Of a DNA stretch of 64,000 nucleotides, positions 1 to 8,621 are shown piece after piece. The position numbers were made by a program, and so were the translations under genes. The stretch's first letter is position 1, and each line of letters begins with the position of its first letter. The notes beneath the pieces were generated by a model that was not told the DNA's origin, did no database searches, and was given only the letters and a program-made list of their open reading frames with translations. Source of the DNA: Zeimonas arvi (lineage in GTDB: Bacteria; Pseudomonadota; Gammaproteobacteria; Burkholderiales; Burkholderiaceae_E); the NCBI RefSeq assembly GCF_008039575.1, contig NZ_VDUY01000004.1, positions 1 to 64,000 of the forward strand, given 5' to 3'.

Positions 1-1
1 C

Positions 2-127
2 CAGATGCTTGCGAAGTGGCAGCACCACTACAACTGGCACCGCCCGCATCAGGGCATCGGCGGCGTGCCGCCGATCTCCAGACTCAACGCCGCGTCAGAC
101 AACAACGTCTTGACGCTTCACAGCTAG
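2..127 (+). CDS. IS481-type transposase, C-terminal fragment (partial)
   Basis: The last 41 codons of a DDE transposase enter from the left edge. The peptide has the closing signature of the IS481/IS3-like integrase core: a W-x3-YN-x2-RPH-QG-IGG-VPP-ISRL run followed by NNVLTLHS and a TAG stop. The aromatic/YN..RPH stretch lies just after the last catalytic Glu in these enzymes, so only the extreme C-terminus is visible. It cannot be told whether the upstream part is intact. No terminal inverted repeat could be recognised in the 40 bases between the stop and the next gene. Confidence 0.8.
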   Translation, partial: QMLAKWQHHYNWHRPHQGIGGVPPISRLNAASDNNVLTLHS

Positions 128-166
128 CCCGGGCCGAGCGCCGACGGCGGCTGCGCCGGCGGGCCT

Positions 167-991
167 TCAGCGGATCAGCGCCCGATAGGCGTGCCAGGTG
201 GCGTGGCCGATCAGCGGCGCGGTCACGATCAGCAGGCCGAACCACAGCAGCAGGCTCGCGCCGATGATCGCCACGATCAGCAGCGCCCACAGGTAGACCG
301 GACCGGGGTTGGTGGCCAGCGCGCGGGCGCTCGAGAAGATCGCCATCATCGTGTCGCTGCGGCGGTCGAGCATCAGCGGCACCGACACCACCGAGATCGC
401 GAACACCAGCGATGCGAACACGAAGCCGACCGCCGTCCACAGCAGCAGGAACTCGAGGTTGGTCGGCGAGACGATCTGACCGATCATGCTGTGCATGGTC
501 GGGAACTCGGTGGTCGAGGCCAGCGCGAACAGCACCACCGAGACCCGGGCCCAGACGATCATCAGGAAAGTCAGGATCGCGGCGAAGAAACCGATCGCGC
601 CGAGGTTGCGCTTCCAGCAGGTCATCGATGCGGGCAGGCTGGGCGCCTCGCCCCGCTCGCGCTGGCGCGACAGTTCGTAGAGGCCCGTGCACACGAAGGG
701 ACCCAGCAGGAAGAACCCGGCCGTGAGGCCCATCGTGAGCTGCCAGCGGGTTTCGTAGATCATGAAGATCGCCAGCCCCATCAGCGCGAAGACCAGGCCG
801 TAGAAGGCGCCGCGAAAGCCGGTGGCGCGGAAGTCCTGCCAGCCGGCCGCCAGCCAGTCGAAGGGGGCGGTCAGCGGAAGGCCCGAGGCCACCGGGATCG
901 CCGGCGGCGCCGCCGCCGGGGCGGTTTCCGACGCGCGCCCTGCCTGCGGCCCATCGACGGCGCGCATCGACGGATCGTTCGTCTCGGTCAT
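167..991 (-). CDS. DUF2189 integral membrane protein
   Basis: This 274-aa protein has a Pro/Ala-rich N-terminal tail (about 45 residues) and then about six hydrophobic segments, including two long C-terminal helices. The FRGAFYGLVFALMGL-type first helix, the LGPFVCTGLYELSR segment and the P-L-M-L-DR turn match the DUF2189 family of proteobacterial inner-membrane proteins, whose function is not known. It is transcribed away from the DUF2254 gene, with about 114 bp between the two starts. The family call is from recognition of the pattern; no activity is inferred. Confidence 0.75.
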   Translation of the reverse strand: MTETNDPSMRAVDGPQAGRASETAPAAAPPAIPVASGLPLTAPFDWLAAGWQDFRATGFRGAFYGLVFALMGLAIFMIYETRWQLTMGLTAGFFLLGPFVCTGLYELSRQRERGEAPSLPASMTCWKRNLGAIGFFAAILTFLMIVWARVSVVLFALASTTEFPTMHSMIGQIVSPTNLEFLLLWTAVGFVFASLVFAISVVSVPLMLDRRSDTMMAIFSSARALATNPGPVYLWALLIVAIIGASLLLWFGLLIVTAPLIGHATWHAYRALIR

Positions 992-1105
992 CTTTCGTCT
1001 CCCGTGGGCATGCCTGCCGATTGGGCGCTTCGGGCGCCTCGGCTATCTGCGAACCTGTATCGTATCCGGCTTCGGAAGACCCCGCACCAGGAGGCTGCGC
1101 TGCCC

Positions 1106-2377
1106 ATGGCACGGATGAAATCGCGCTGGCAGTGGCTCATCGAGACGGCGGTCCGCAAGCTCTGGTTCCGGGCCTCGCTGTTCTCGCTGTTCGCGGTGGC
1201 GACCGCCCTGGTGGCGCCGATCGCCAGCCCGCGGATCCCGCCCGAATGGTCGGCGCTGGTCGGCGCCGATGCGCTCGACAACGTGCTCGGCATCATCGCG
1301 TCGAGCATGCTCACGGTGACGATCTTCTCGCTGACCACGATGGTCTCGGCCTATGCGTCGGCGGCGTCCACGGTGACGCCTCGGGCCACCAGGCTGCTGC
1401 TCGAGGATGCGACCTCGCAGAACGCGATGTCGACCTTCCTCGGCGCCTTCCTGTTCAGCCTGGTCGGGATCATCGCGCTGAGCACCGGCGTCTACGGCGA
1501 CAGCGGCCGGCTGGTGCTGTTCGGCGCGACCGTGTTCGTCATCGTGGTGATCGTGGTCACCTTGCTGCGCTGGATCTCGCATCTGTCCACGCTGGGCCGG
1601 ATGGGCGACACGATCAACCGGGTCGAACGCGCCGCCCGGCAGGCTTTCGAGGACCGGATCGCGATGCCCTGCCTGGGCGGACGGCCGCCGGGCGAGGTGC
1701 CGGCCTCGGCGAAGGCGGTGCACGGCCATGCGATCGGCTACGTGAAGCACGTCGACATGAACGCGCTGCAGGCCGCGGCCGGCGAGGCCGGCAGCGTGTG
1801 GGTCGCGGCGCTGCCCGGAGCCTTCGTTCATCGCACGCAGCCGCTCGCCTGGACCGACTTCGACGACGAGGCCCGCTGCAAGGCGGTGCGCGAGGCCTTC
1901 ACCGTGGGCGATTCGCGCACCTACGATCAGGATCCGCGCTTCGGACTGGTCGTGCTGGCCGAGATCGCGTCGCGGGCGCTGTCGCCGGCGGTCAACGACC
2001 CGGGCACCGCGATCGACATCCTGGGCACCGGGGTGCGGGTGCTCGACCGGTGGTGCGGCGAGCGCGGCCGGTCCGACGGGCCCAGCGACCCGGGCGAGGA
2101 CCTTCCCTATCCCTCGGTGCGCGTGCCGCCGCTGTCGGCCGACGACCTGTTCGAGGACCTGTTCGCGCCGATCGCACGCGACGGTGCCGGCACGGTGGAG
2201 GTGGGCATCCGGCTGCAGAAGTCGCTGGCGATGCTCGCGGATGCCGGCGGCCACGAGGTGAAGCGCGCAGCGCGGCGGATGTCCGCGACCGCGCTCGAGC
2301 ACGCTCGGCCGGCGCTCACGCGGGCGGCGGATCGCGAGCGGCTGGCGGAGCTCGCGAAACGGGTCGGCGCCCGCTGA
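1106..2377 (+). CDS. DUF2254 predicted membrane protein
   Basis: The product is 423 aa. The ATG at 1106 was chosen because AGGAGG at 1089-1094 precedes it; the frame is open further upstream, but that part overlaps the DUF2189 gene antisense and looks like a GC shadow. Four hydrophobic segments lie in the first ~150 residues (around 25-45, 60-85, 105-130 and 135-155), followed by a soluble C-terminal half containing the family-typical region around DPRFGLVVLAEIASRALSPA and VNDPGTA. This is the DUF2254 layout. Function is unknown. Confidence 0.8.
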   Translation: MARMKSRWQWLIETAVRKLWFRASLFSLFAVATALVAPIASPRIPPEWSALVGADALDNVLGIIASSMLTVTIFSLTTMVSAYASAASTVTPRATRLLLEDATSQNAMSTFLGAFLFSLVGIIALSTGVYGDSGRLVLFGATVFVIVVIVVTLLRWISHLSTLGRMGDTINRVERAARQAFEDRIAMPCLGGRPPGEVPASAKAVHGHAIGYVKHVDMNALQAAAGEAGSVWVAALPGAFVHRTQPLAWTDFDDEARCKAVREAFTVGDSRTYDQDPRFGLVVLAEIASRALSPAVNDPGTAIDILGTGVRVLDRWCGERGRSDGPSDPGEDLPYPSVRVPPLSADDLFEDLFAPIARDGAGTVEVGIRLQKSLAMLADAGGHEVKRAARRMSATALEHARPALTRAADRERLAELAKRVGAR

Positions 2378-2402
2378 AGGCGAGGCGCCGACCGGGGGAG
2401 CC

Positions 2403-2891
2403 TCAGCCGCCGCCCAGCGGCAGCGCCGTCTTGTACCGGACCTGCTTGAGCGCGAAGCTCGACCGGATGTTGGCCACCCCGGGGATCTTCGCCAGGTGGT
2501 CCACGATGAAGCGCTCGAGCGACTGCATGTCGGGCACCACCAGACGCAGCAGGTAGTCGGAGTCGCCGGTCATCAGGTAGCACTCCATCACCTCGGGGTG
2601 CTCGCTGACCCGCTGCTCGAAGGTCTCCAGCGCGTCCTTGCGCTGCCGCTCCAGGCTCACCGATATGAACACGTTGAGCGACAGGCCCAGCGCCAGCGGG
2701 TCGCATAGCGCCACGTAGCCGCGGATCAGCCCTCGCCTCTCCAGCGCCTTGACCCGGGCCAGGCAGGGCGAGGGCGACAGGTTCACCCGCCGCGCGAGCT
2801 CGACGTTGGTCAGCCGGCCGTCCTCCTGCAAGGCCGCGAGGATCCGGCGGTCGATCGCATCGAGCTTGTCGGCAGCGCTTGTGGGTGGCAT
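2403..2891 (-). CDS. Lrp/AsnC-family transcriptional regulator (MdeR-like)
   Basis: The 162-aa protein has the full Lrp layout: an N-terminal helix-turn-helix (about residues 10-60, [20 protein letters not shown] followed by [20 protein letters not shown]) and a C-terminal RAM/ACT-like ligand domain (about 75-155). It is divergent from the orphan E1 gene, with 184 bp between starts. That spacer holds a palindrome and two direct repeats built on TTCGGCA. The pairing of an Lrp-type regulator with a homodimeric E1 recalls Pseudomonas putida mdeR-mdeB, where the E1 acts on 2-oxobutyrate. The likely job, inferred, is amino-acid-responsive control of the divergent E1. Confidence 0.88.
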   Translation of the reverse strand: MPPTSAADKLDAIDRRILAALQEDGRLTNVELARRVNLSPSPCLARVKALERRGLIRGYVALCDPLALGLSLNVFISVSLERQRKDALETFEQRVSEHPEVMECYLMTGDSDYLLRLVVPDMQSLERFIVDHLAKIPGVANIRSSFALKQVRYKTALPLGGG

Positions 2892-2913
2892 GAAACTCTG
2901 TATATCCGTCTGT

Positions 2914-2974
2914 TTTCGGCAGTTTATGCCGAAACCTTACGGTCGCGTGCCCTTATTCGGCACCCGATTCGGCA
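2914..2974. promoter_or_regulatory. TTCGGCA box cluster, putative operator for the Lrp-type regulator
   Basis: A perfect inverted repeat, TTTCGGCA-gttta-TGCCGAAA, lies at 2914-2934. Two direct copies of TTCGGCA follow at 2956-2962 and 2968-2974, exactly 12 bp apart. All four boxes sit in the 184-bp spacer between the divergent Lrp-type gene and the orphan E1 gene. Spaced repeats fit the way Lrp octamers wrap DNA. That this regulator binds here is inferred. Confidence 0.55.
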
Positions 2975-3075
2975 TCCGAGCGCCTAGAGTGCGCGATATC
3001 GCCCCGCTCGTCGCCGCGGGACCCGTCCGCGGCGAGGGCGGGCCGCTGCGCCGGCCTGCCGCCACGGAGTCCCCC

Positions 3076-5910
3076 ATGACCGACCTCTCCTCCCAGAACT
3101 GGCTGCCCGCTGCGCTTCCCGAGCCCCCGAAGCTCGACGAGCCGCCGGTCGACGCCGATCCGTCCGAGACCGCCGAGTGGCTCGAGGCGCTCGAGTCGCT
3201 GATCGCCACCCAGGGCCCGGAGCGCGCCAGGTACCTGCTCGACAGGCTGGCCCAGCACGCCCGCGCCCAGCAGGTCGGCTGGCGACCGCAGCTGGTCACG
3301 CCTTACCGGAACACGATCCCGGTGGCGGCCCAGCCGCGCTTTCCGGGCAACCTCGACCTCGAGCAGCGGATCGCGGCGATCGTGCGCTGGAATGCGCTGG
3401 CGATGGTGGTCCGGGCGAACAAGGCCTACGGTGAACTGGGCGGCCACATCTCGAGCTACGCCTCGGCGGCGGACCTGTTCGAGGTCGGCTTCAATCACTT
3501 CTTCCGGGCCCGCAACGAGCAGTTCGGGGGCGATCTGGTCTTCTTCCAGCCGCACTCGGCGCCCGGCGTCTACGCGCGCGCCTATCTCGAGGGGCGCCTG
3601 CCTGCTTCGGCGCTCGAGCACTATCGTCAGGAAGTCGGCGCCGCGAAGAAGGGGCTGCAGGGTCTGTCCTCTTACCCCCACCCCTGGCTGATGCCGGACT
3701 TCTGGCAGTTTCCGACCGGTTCGATGGGCATCGGCCCGATCTCGGCGATCTACCAGGCGCGCTTCATGCGCTACCTGGAGCATCGCGGCCTGATCGCCGC
3801 CAGCGACCGCAAGGTCTGGGGCTTCTTCGGGGACGGCGAGATGGACGAGCCCGAGTCGATCGGCGCGCTGGCGCTGGCCTCGCGCGAGCGCCTCGACAAC
3901 CTCGTCTTCGTCATCAACTGCAACCTGCAGCGGCTCGACGGACCCGTGCGAGGCAACGGCCGGATCATCGACGAGCTCGAGGGCGTGTTCACCGGCGCGG
4001 GCTGGAACGTGGTCAAGGTGGTCTGGGGTTCGGACTGGGACGCACTGTTCGAGGGCGACCGCGGCCAGGCGCTGATGCGCGCCTTCGCTGAAACGGTGGA
4101 TGGCGAGTTCCAGACCCTGTCCTCGAAGGACGGCCGCTACAACCGCGAGCGCTTCTTCGGGCAATCGCCCGAGCTGGCGGCGCTGGTCGAGGCGATGACC
4201 GACGCGCAGATCGATCGCCTGCACCGCGGCGGCCACGACATCGTGAAGGTGCACGCGGCCTTCCGGGCGGCGATGTCGCACCGCGGCCAGCCGACCGTGA
4301 TCCTCGCCAAGACGATGAAGGGCTACGGGATGGGGTCGGCCGGCCAGGGCCGGATGACCACCCACCAGCAGAAGAAGCTCGATCCCGACGCGGTGCTGGC
4401 CTACCGCGATCGCTTCGCTCTGCCGCTCTCCGACGAGCAGGCGCTCGCGCTGGAGTTCCATCGTCCCGACGAGGACAGCGACGAGATGCGCTACCTGCGC
4501 AGGCAGCGCGAGAAGCTCGGCGGCTACCTGCCGGCGCGGCGCAGCGACTGCGAGCCGGTGCCGGTGCCGCCGATCGGCCGCTACGCCGGTTTCGCGCTGG
4601 CCGCCGAAGGCAAGGAGATGTCGACCACGATGGCCTTCGTGCGGATGCTCGGCCAGCTTCTGAAAGACCCGGCGCTGGGGCCGCGCATCGTGCCGATCGT
4701 GGCCGACGAGGCGCGCACCTTCGGCATGGCCAACCTGTTCCGGCAGGTGGGCATCTATTCGCCGCAGGGCCAGCGTTACGAGCCGGAAGACGCCGGCTCG
4801 ATGCTGTATTACCGCGAAGACGTCTGCGGTCAGATCCTGGAAGAGGGCATCACCGAGGCCGGCGCGCTGTCCTCGTGGACCGCCGCCGCCACTGCGTACT
4901 CCACGCACGGCCTGGCCATGCTGCCCTTCTACATCTACTACTCGATCTTCGGCTTCCAGCGAGTGGGCGACCTGATCTGGGCGGCGGCCGACCAGCGCCC
5001 GCGGGGCTTCCTGATCGGCGCCACCTCGGGCCGCACCACGCTGGCCGGCGAAGGCCTGCAGCACCAGGACGGATCGAGCCACCTGCAGGCGATGACGGTG
5101 CCCGACTGCAAGGCCTGGGATCCGGCCTTCGCCGGCGAACTGGCGGTCATCGTCGACGCCGGCATGCGCGAGATGCTCGTCGAGCAGCGCGACGTGTTCC
5201 ACTACATCACGGTGGGCAACGAGAACTACGCGCAGCCGAGCCTGCCGGGCGCGGCGGGCGGCGACGACGCGGCGGCGATCGAGGTCGATCCGGCGGTGCG
5301 CGAAGGCATCCTGCGCGGGATGCACCGCTTCCGCGCGGCCGATGTCGCCGCGTCGGGGCCGCCGTACCAGGGCCGCCGGGGCGCGAAGCCCGCCGCCCCC
5401 CGCGTGCAGCTGCTCGGCGCCGGCGCGATCCTGCGCGAGGCCATTGCCGCGGCCGACCTGCTCGCCGAGGCCGGCGTCGCGGCCGACGTCTGGAGCGTGA
5501 CGAGCTTCTCCGAGCTGGCACGCGACGGGATGAGCGCCGAGCGGGCGCGCCGGCAGGCGCTGGCGGGGGGCACGGGCGGCGCCTCGAGTGGCGGGAGCTG
5601 GGTGCACCGCTGCCTGGCCGGCACCGAAGGCCCGGTCGTCGCGGCCACCGACTACGTGCGGCTGGTGCCCGAGAGCATCCGAGCCTGGCTGCCGCAGGGG
5701 CGCCGCTATGTCACGCTGGGCACCGACGGCTTCGGGCGCAGCGACGCCCGCGCGAGGCTGCGCGAGTTCTTCGAGGTGGACGCCAAGTCGATCGCGTGGG
5801 CGGCCGTGGTGGCGCTGTGCGACGACGGTGTCCTGAGCCGCGAGCAGGCAGCCGAGGCGGCGAGCCGCTGGAAGGTCGCCGGCGAGGCTCCCGACCCCTG
5901 GACGGTGTGA
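3076..5910 (+). CDS. aceE: Homodimeric 2-oxoacid (pyruvate/2-oxobutyrate) dehydrogenase E1
   Basis: This 944-aa protein aligns along its length with AceE-type homodimeric E1 (E. coli AceE has 887 aa). The thiamine diphosphate signature is visible: GDGEMDE near residue 252 and NCN near residue 281, and the GYGMGSAGQGRMTTHQQKK stretch follows. The enzyme decarboxylates a 2-oxoacid and passes the acyl group to lipoyl-E2. The ATG at 3076 matches the usual N-terminus (DPSETAEWLEALE). No aceF (E2) or lpd (E3) is adjacent, so it must borrow them. With an Lrp-type gene upstream and threonine ammonia-lyase 52 bp downstream, 2-oxobutyrate is a plausible substrate, as for MdeB; pyruvate remains possible. 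Confidence 0.9.
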   Translation: MTDLSSQNWLPAALPEPPKLDEPPVDADPSETAEWLEALESLIATQGPERARYLLDRLAQHARAQQVGWRPQLVTPYRNTIPVAAQPRFPGNLDLEQRIAAIVRWNALAMVVRANKAYGELGGHISSYASAADLFEVGFNHFFRARNEQFGGDLVFFQPHSAPGVYARAYLEGRLPASALEHYRQEVGAAKKGLQGLSSYPHPWLMPDFWQFPTGSMGIGPISAIYQARFMRYLEHRGLIAASDRKVWGFFGDGEMDEPESIGALALASRERLDNLVFVINCNLQRLDGPVRGNGRIIDELEGVFTGAGWNVVKVVWGSDWDALFEGDRGQALMRAFAETVDGEFQTLSSKDGRYNRERFFGQSPELAALVEAMTDAQIDRLHRGGHDIVKVHAAFRAAMSHRGQPTVILAKTMKGYGMGSAGQGRMTTHQQKKLDPDAVLAYRDRFALPLSDEQALALEFHRPDEDSDEMRYLRRQREKLGGYLPARRSDCEPVPVPPIGRYAGFALAAEGKEMSTTMAFVRMLGQLLKDPALGPRIVPIVADEARTFGMANLFRQVGIYSPQGQRYEPEDAGSMLYYREDVCGQILEEGITEAGALSSWTAAATAYSTHGLAMLPFYIYYSIFGFQRVGDLIWAAADQRPRGFLIGATSGRTTLAGEGLQHQDGSSHLQAMTVPDCKAWDPAFAGELAVIVDAGMREMLVEQRDVFHYITVGNENYAQPSLPGAAGGDDAAAIEVDPAVREGILRGMHRFRAADVAASGPPYQGRRGAKPAAPRVQLLGAGAILREAIAAADLLAEAGVAADVWSVTSFSELARDGMSAERARRQALAGGTGGASSGGSWVHRCLAGTEGPVVAATDYVRLVPESIRAWLPQGRRYVTLGTDGFGRSDARARLREFFEVDAKSIAWAAVVALCDDGVLSREQAAEAASRWKVAGEAPDPWTV

Positions 5911-5962
5911 ATCGGGGCGGGCCGCGGTAGCCAGCCGCCGCCGTCCGCGCCAGAATGCGGCG

Positions 5963-7162
5963 ATGATCGAATTCGCCGACATCGAAGCCGCCGCCAGCCG
6001 CATTCGCGGCCAGGTCGTCGAAACGCCCTGCCTGCTGTCGCGGACCCTGTCCGACATCACCGGCGCGCAGGTCTACCTGAAGTTCGAGAACCTGCAGTTC
6101 ACCGCCTCGTTCAAGGAGCGCGGCGCGCTGAACCGCCTGTCGCAGCTCGACGACGCGCAGCGCGCCCGCGGCGTGATCGCGGTGTCCGCCGGCAATCACG
6201 CGCAGGGGGTGGCCTGGCACGCGAAGCGGCTGGGCATACCGGCCACCATCGTGATGCCGCGCTTCACTCCCGGCGTGAAGGTGATGCGCACCCGCGAGTT
6301 CGGCGCCGAGGTGGTGCTGCACGGCGATCGCTTCGACGACGCGCGCGAGCAGGGCCTCAGGCTGGCCGCCGAGCGCGGCCTCACGATGATCGACCCCTTC
6401 GACGACGACCTGGTCATCGCGGGCCAGGGGACGATCGGCATCGAGATGCTGCGCGCGCAGCCGGAACTGGACGAACTCGTCGTGCCGATCGGCGGCGGCG
6501 GCCTGATCGGGGGCATCGCGACCGCCGCCAGGCACCTGAAGCCCGGCATTCGCGTCACCGGCGTGCAGACCGAGCGCTTCGCGCTGGTCTACGACGCGCT
6601 CGAGGGCACGCACCACGAGGTCGGCGCCGGCTCGATCGCCGAGGGCATCGCGGTGAACCGGCTCGGCGAGCGAACGCTGCCGATCATCCGCAAGCGGGTC
6701 GACAAGGTCGTGCTGGTCGGCGAGGGCGATATCGAGCGGGCGATCCTGCTGCTGCTCGAGGTCGAGAAGACGGTGGTCGAGGGCGCCGGCGCCGCCGGCC
6801 TGGCCGCGCTGCTGCGCCACCCCGAGCGCTTCCGCGGGCGGCGGGTGGGGCTCGTGCTGTGCGGCGGCAACATCGATCCGCTGCTGCTCGCCTCGATCAT
6901 CGAGCGGGGCATGGCCCGCACCGGCCGGTTGGCCCGGCTCTACGTGGACATCCGCGACGTGCCGGGCGCGCTGTCGCAGGTCACCGGCATCCTCGCCGAG
7001 GAGCAGGCCAACATCGAGCAGATCCGCCACGAGCGTGCCTTCGGCAGCGTGGGCTCGCAGCGGGTGGAGGTGGAGATCGTCGTGCAGACGCGCGGGCCGG
7101 AGCATGTGCGGGCGCTGATGGCGCGACTCGCGGAGGCGGGGTTCGCGGCGCGGACCGGGTGA
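5963..7162 (+). CDS. ilvA: Threonine ammonia-lyase with ACT domain
   Basis: This 399-aa fold-type II PLP enzyme deaminates L-threonine to 2-oxobutyrate. The PLP lysine lies in TASFKERGA (K51), the glycine-rich phosphate loop is PIGGGGLIGG (about residue 175), and a single C-terminal ACT domain (about 320-399, starting LARLYVDIRDVPGALSQV) gives the usual ~400-aa form rather than the 500-aa two-ACT biosynthetic enzyme. The ATG at 5963 lies just after a CAGAAT-like motif. It follows the orphan E1 by 52 bp on the same strand. The two could form a threonine to 2-oxobutyrate to propionyl-CoA path. The ACT domain suggests allosteric control by an amino acid. Confidence 0.9.
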   Translation: MIEFADIEAAASRIRGQVVETPCLLSRTLSDITGAQVYLKFENLQFTASFKERGALNRLSQLDDAQRARGVIAVSAGNHAQGVAWHAKRLGIPATIVMPRFTPGVKVMRTREFGAEVVLHGDRFDDAREQGLRLAAERGLTMIDPFDDDLVIAGQGTIGIEMLRAQPELDELVVPIGGGGLIGGIATAARHLKPGIRVTGVQTERFALVYDALEGTHHEVGAGSIAEGIAVNRLGERTLPIIRKRVDKVVLVGEGDIERAILLLLEVEKTVVEGAGAAGLAALLRHPERFRGRRVGLVLCGGNIDPLLLASIIERGMARTGRLARLYVDIRDVPGALSQVTGILAEEQANIEQIRHERAFGSVGSQRVEVEIVVQTRGPEHVRALMARLAEAGFAARTG

Positions 7163-7698
7163 CGCCTGCCGCGCCCGGCACCCGCGGTTGGCGCCCGCAG
7201 TCGGCCGGAGGCGGCGGCAGCCGGGTGCGGTGCGCTGTCCGCTTCGCGGAAACGCTTGGTCGCGCGGGCGTTCAGCCCCGTCGCGGAACGCAACTCAGCC
7301 CGCCTGCGGCGGGCTTCAGACAGCGTTCCGCTCTCGCTTCGCTCGCCGGGTCTTCACTGCGCTCCCGCGCCAGCGCACAAGCACCCGGCTGCCGCCGCCT
7401 CCGGCCGACCGCTAGCTAGACGTCGGTGGCGTACGGGAGCCGGACGGCTTGACGTTGTTGGGTCGCGAGCCTGTTTCCGTGATTCAGCGTCCGCTTGTGC
7501 TCTTGCCGTCATCGCCGCCTTCGGCCAAGCCACGATTCGTCAGGGCCTCCTGGGTGGCCTCCGGCCGCACCGTGCCGCAGCCTCCAGCGACCGGGGCGGG
7601 TCCCGCTCCGGTCGCGGGCGCACGCCCCGACCGAAGCGCCACCCCCGAGGCCCGATAGAATTCGCCCATCTTCCACTCGACGAAACAGGGACCCCGAA
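7163..7698. other. 536-bp gene-free spacer with large inverted repeats
   Basis: No reading frame here has a convincing product. The left half is a 208-bp nested inverted-repeat element (annotated separately). The right half has another perfect 8-bp stem (GCGACCGG at 7587-7594 with CCGGTCGC at 7608-7615). A TAGAAT hexamer at 7656-7661, 38 bp before the next ATG, could be the -10 box for the 3-hydroxybutyryl-CoA dehydrogenase gene. No clear -35 was seen. Confidence 0.6.
7201..7408. repeat. 208-bp nested inverted-repeat element
   Basis: The outer arms are a perfect 28-bp inverted repeat (7201-7228 and 7381-7408, arms beginning TCGGCCGGAGGCGGCGGCAG and its complement). They are extended by a further 7-bp pair, TGCGCTG 7231-7237 with CAGCGCA 7371-7377. 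Inside lies a second stem (GCGGAACGC 7283-7291 with GCGTTCCGC 7323-7331) and inside that a third (GCCCGCC 7298-7304 with GGCGGGC 7308-7314). The three concentric hairpins lie between threonine ammonia-lyase and the next gene. It could be a repeat-family palindrome, a non-coding structured RNA or a strong terminator. No T-run follows either arm. Confidence 0.8.
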
Positions 7699-8553
7699 AT
7701 GAGCATCCAGACCGTCGGCATCATCGGCGCCGGCACCATGGGCAACGGCATCGCGCAGGCCTGCGCGGTGGCGGGCATCGACGCGATCATGCAGGACATC
7801 AACGACGCGGCCATCGAGAAGGGGCTGAAGACCGTCTCCGGTTCGCTCGACCGCCTGGTCAGGAAGGGCTCGATCGACGAGGTCCGCAAGCTCGAGATCC
7901 TGTCGCGCATCAAGACGACCACGAATCCCGAGGACCTGGCCGCGGCCGACCTGGTCGTCGAGGCGGCCACCGAGAACGAGGCGCTGAAGGTCAAGATCCT
8001 GCAGAACGTCTCGGGCATCGCGAAGCCCGGCGCGATCATCGCCACCAACACCTCGTCGATCTCGATCACGAAGCTGGCCACTGCGCTCCATCATCCGGAC
8101 CGTTTCGTGGGCATGCACTTCTTCAACCCGGTGCCGGTGATGGCGCTGGTCGAGGTGATCCGCGGGCTGCGCACCTCGGACGAAACCGTGGCCACGGTCA
8201 CCGAGCTGGCCGAGCGGCTGGGCAAGACCCCGATCGGCGTGAAGAACAGCGCCGGCTTCGTGGTCAACCGGATCCTGTGCCCGATGATCAACGAGGCGAT
8301 CTTCGCGCTGCAGGAGGGCCTGGCCAGTGCCGAGGAGATCGATGCCGGCATGAAGCTGGGCTGCAACCACCCGATCGGCCCGCTGGCCTTGTGCGACCTG
8401 ATCGGGCTCGACGTCGAGCTGGCGGTCATGGAAGTGCTCTACAACAACTTCAACGACCCGAAGTACCGCCCGGCGCCGCTGCTGCGCGAGATGGTCGACG
8501 CCGGCATGCTGGGCCGCAAGACCGGCCGCGGTTTCTACGACTATTCGAAGTGA
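7699..8553 (+). CDS. 3-hydroxybutyryl-CoA dehydrogenase
   Basis: This 284-aa protein has the length and order of the short HAD family: a Rossmann motif GAGTMGNG at residues 9-16, the HFFNPVPVM catalytic-His segment, the substrate-pocket ATNTSS and the C-terminal FVVNRIL helix followed by [15 protein letters not shown]. It oxidises (S)-3-hydroxybutyryl-CoA (or a short 3-hydroxyacyl-CoA) to the 3-oxoacyl-CoA with NAD(P)+. The ATG at 7699 fits the family N-terminus ([12 protein letters not shown]). It is separated from threonine ammonia-lyase by 536 bp. Downstream lie a convergent Crp-type gene and then the importer/ligase cluster, whose beta-oxidation-type intermediates it could process. It could serve in butanoate or PHB-related metabolism. 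Confidence 0.9.
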   Translation: MSIQTVGIIGAGTMGNGIAQACAVAGIDAIMQDINDAAIEKGLKTVSGSLDRLVRKGSIDEVRKLEILSRIKTTTNPEDLAAADLVVEAATENEALKVKILQNVSGIAKPGAIIATNTSSISITKLATALHHPDRFVGMHFFNPVPVMALVEVIRGLRTSDETVATVTELAERLGKTPIGVKNSAGFVVNRILCPMINEAIFALQEGLASAEEIDAGMKLGCNHPIGPLALCDLIGLDVELAVMEVLYNNFNDPKYRPAPLLREMVDAGMLGRKTGRGFYDYSK

Positions 8554-8621
8554 CCGGCTCGGGCCCGACCCTTGCGGCGGGCCCCGGCTCGATCACCGGC
8601 GCTGGGCGGCGCCCCCGCTCC

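Noticed and set aside
191-1105. An in-frame N-terminal extension of the DUF2254 gene
   Set aside because: It lies antisense to the DUF2189 gene, has a Gln/Arg/His-rich shadow composition, and a good Shine-Dalgarno fixes the start at 1106.
3076-5910. The E1 as part of a complete pyruvate dehydrogenase operon
   Set aside because: No aceF or lpd gene lies within 50 kb in this window, and the neighbours point to 2-oxobutyrate metabolism.
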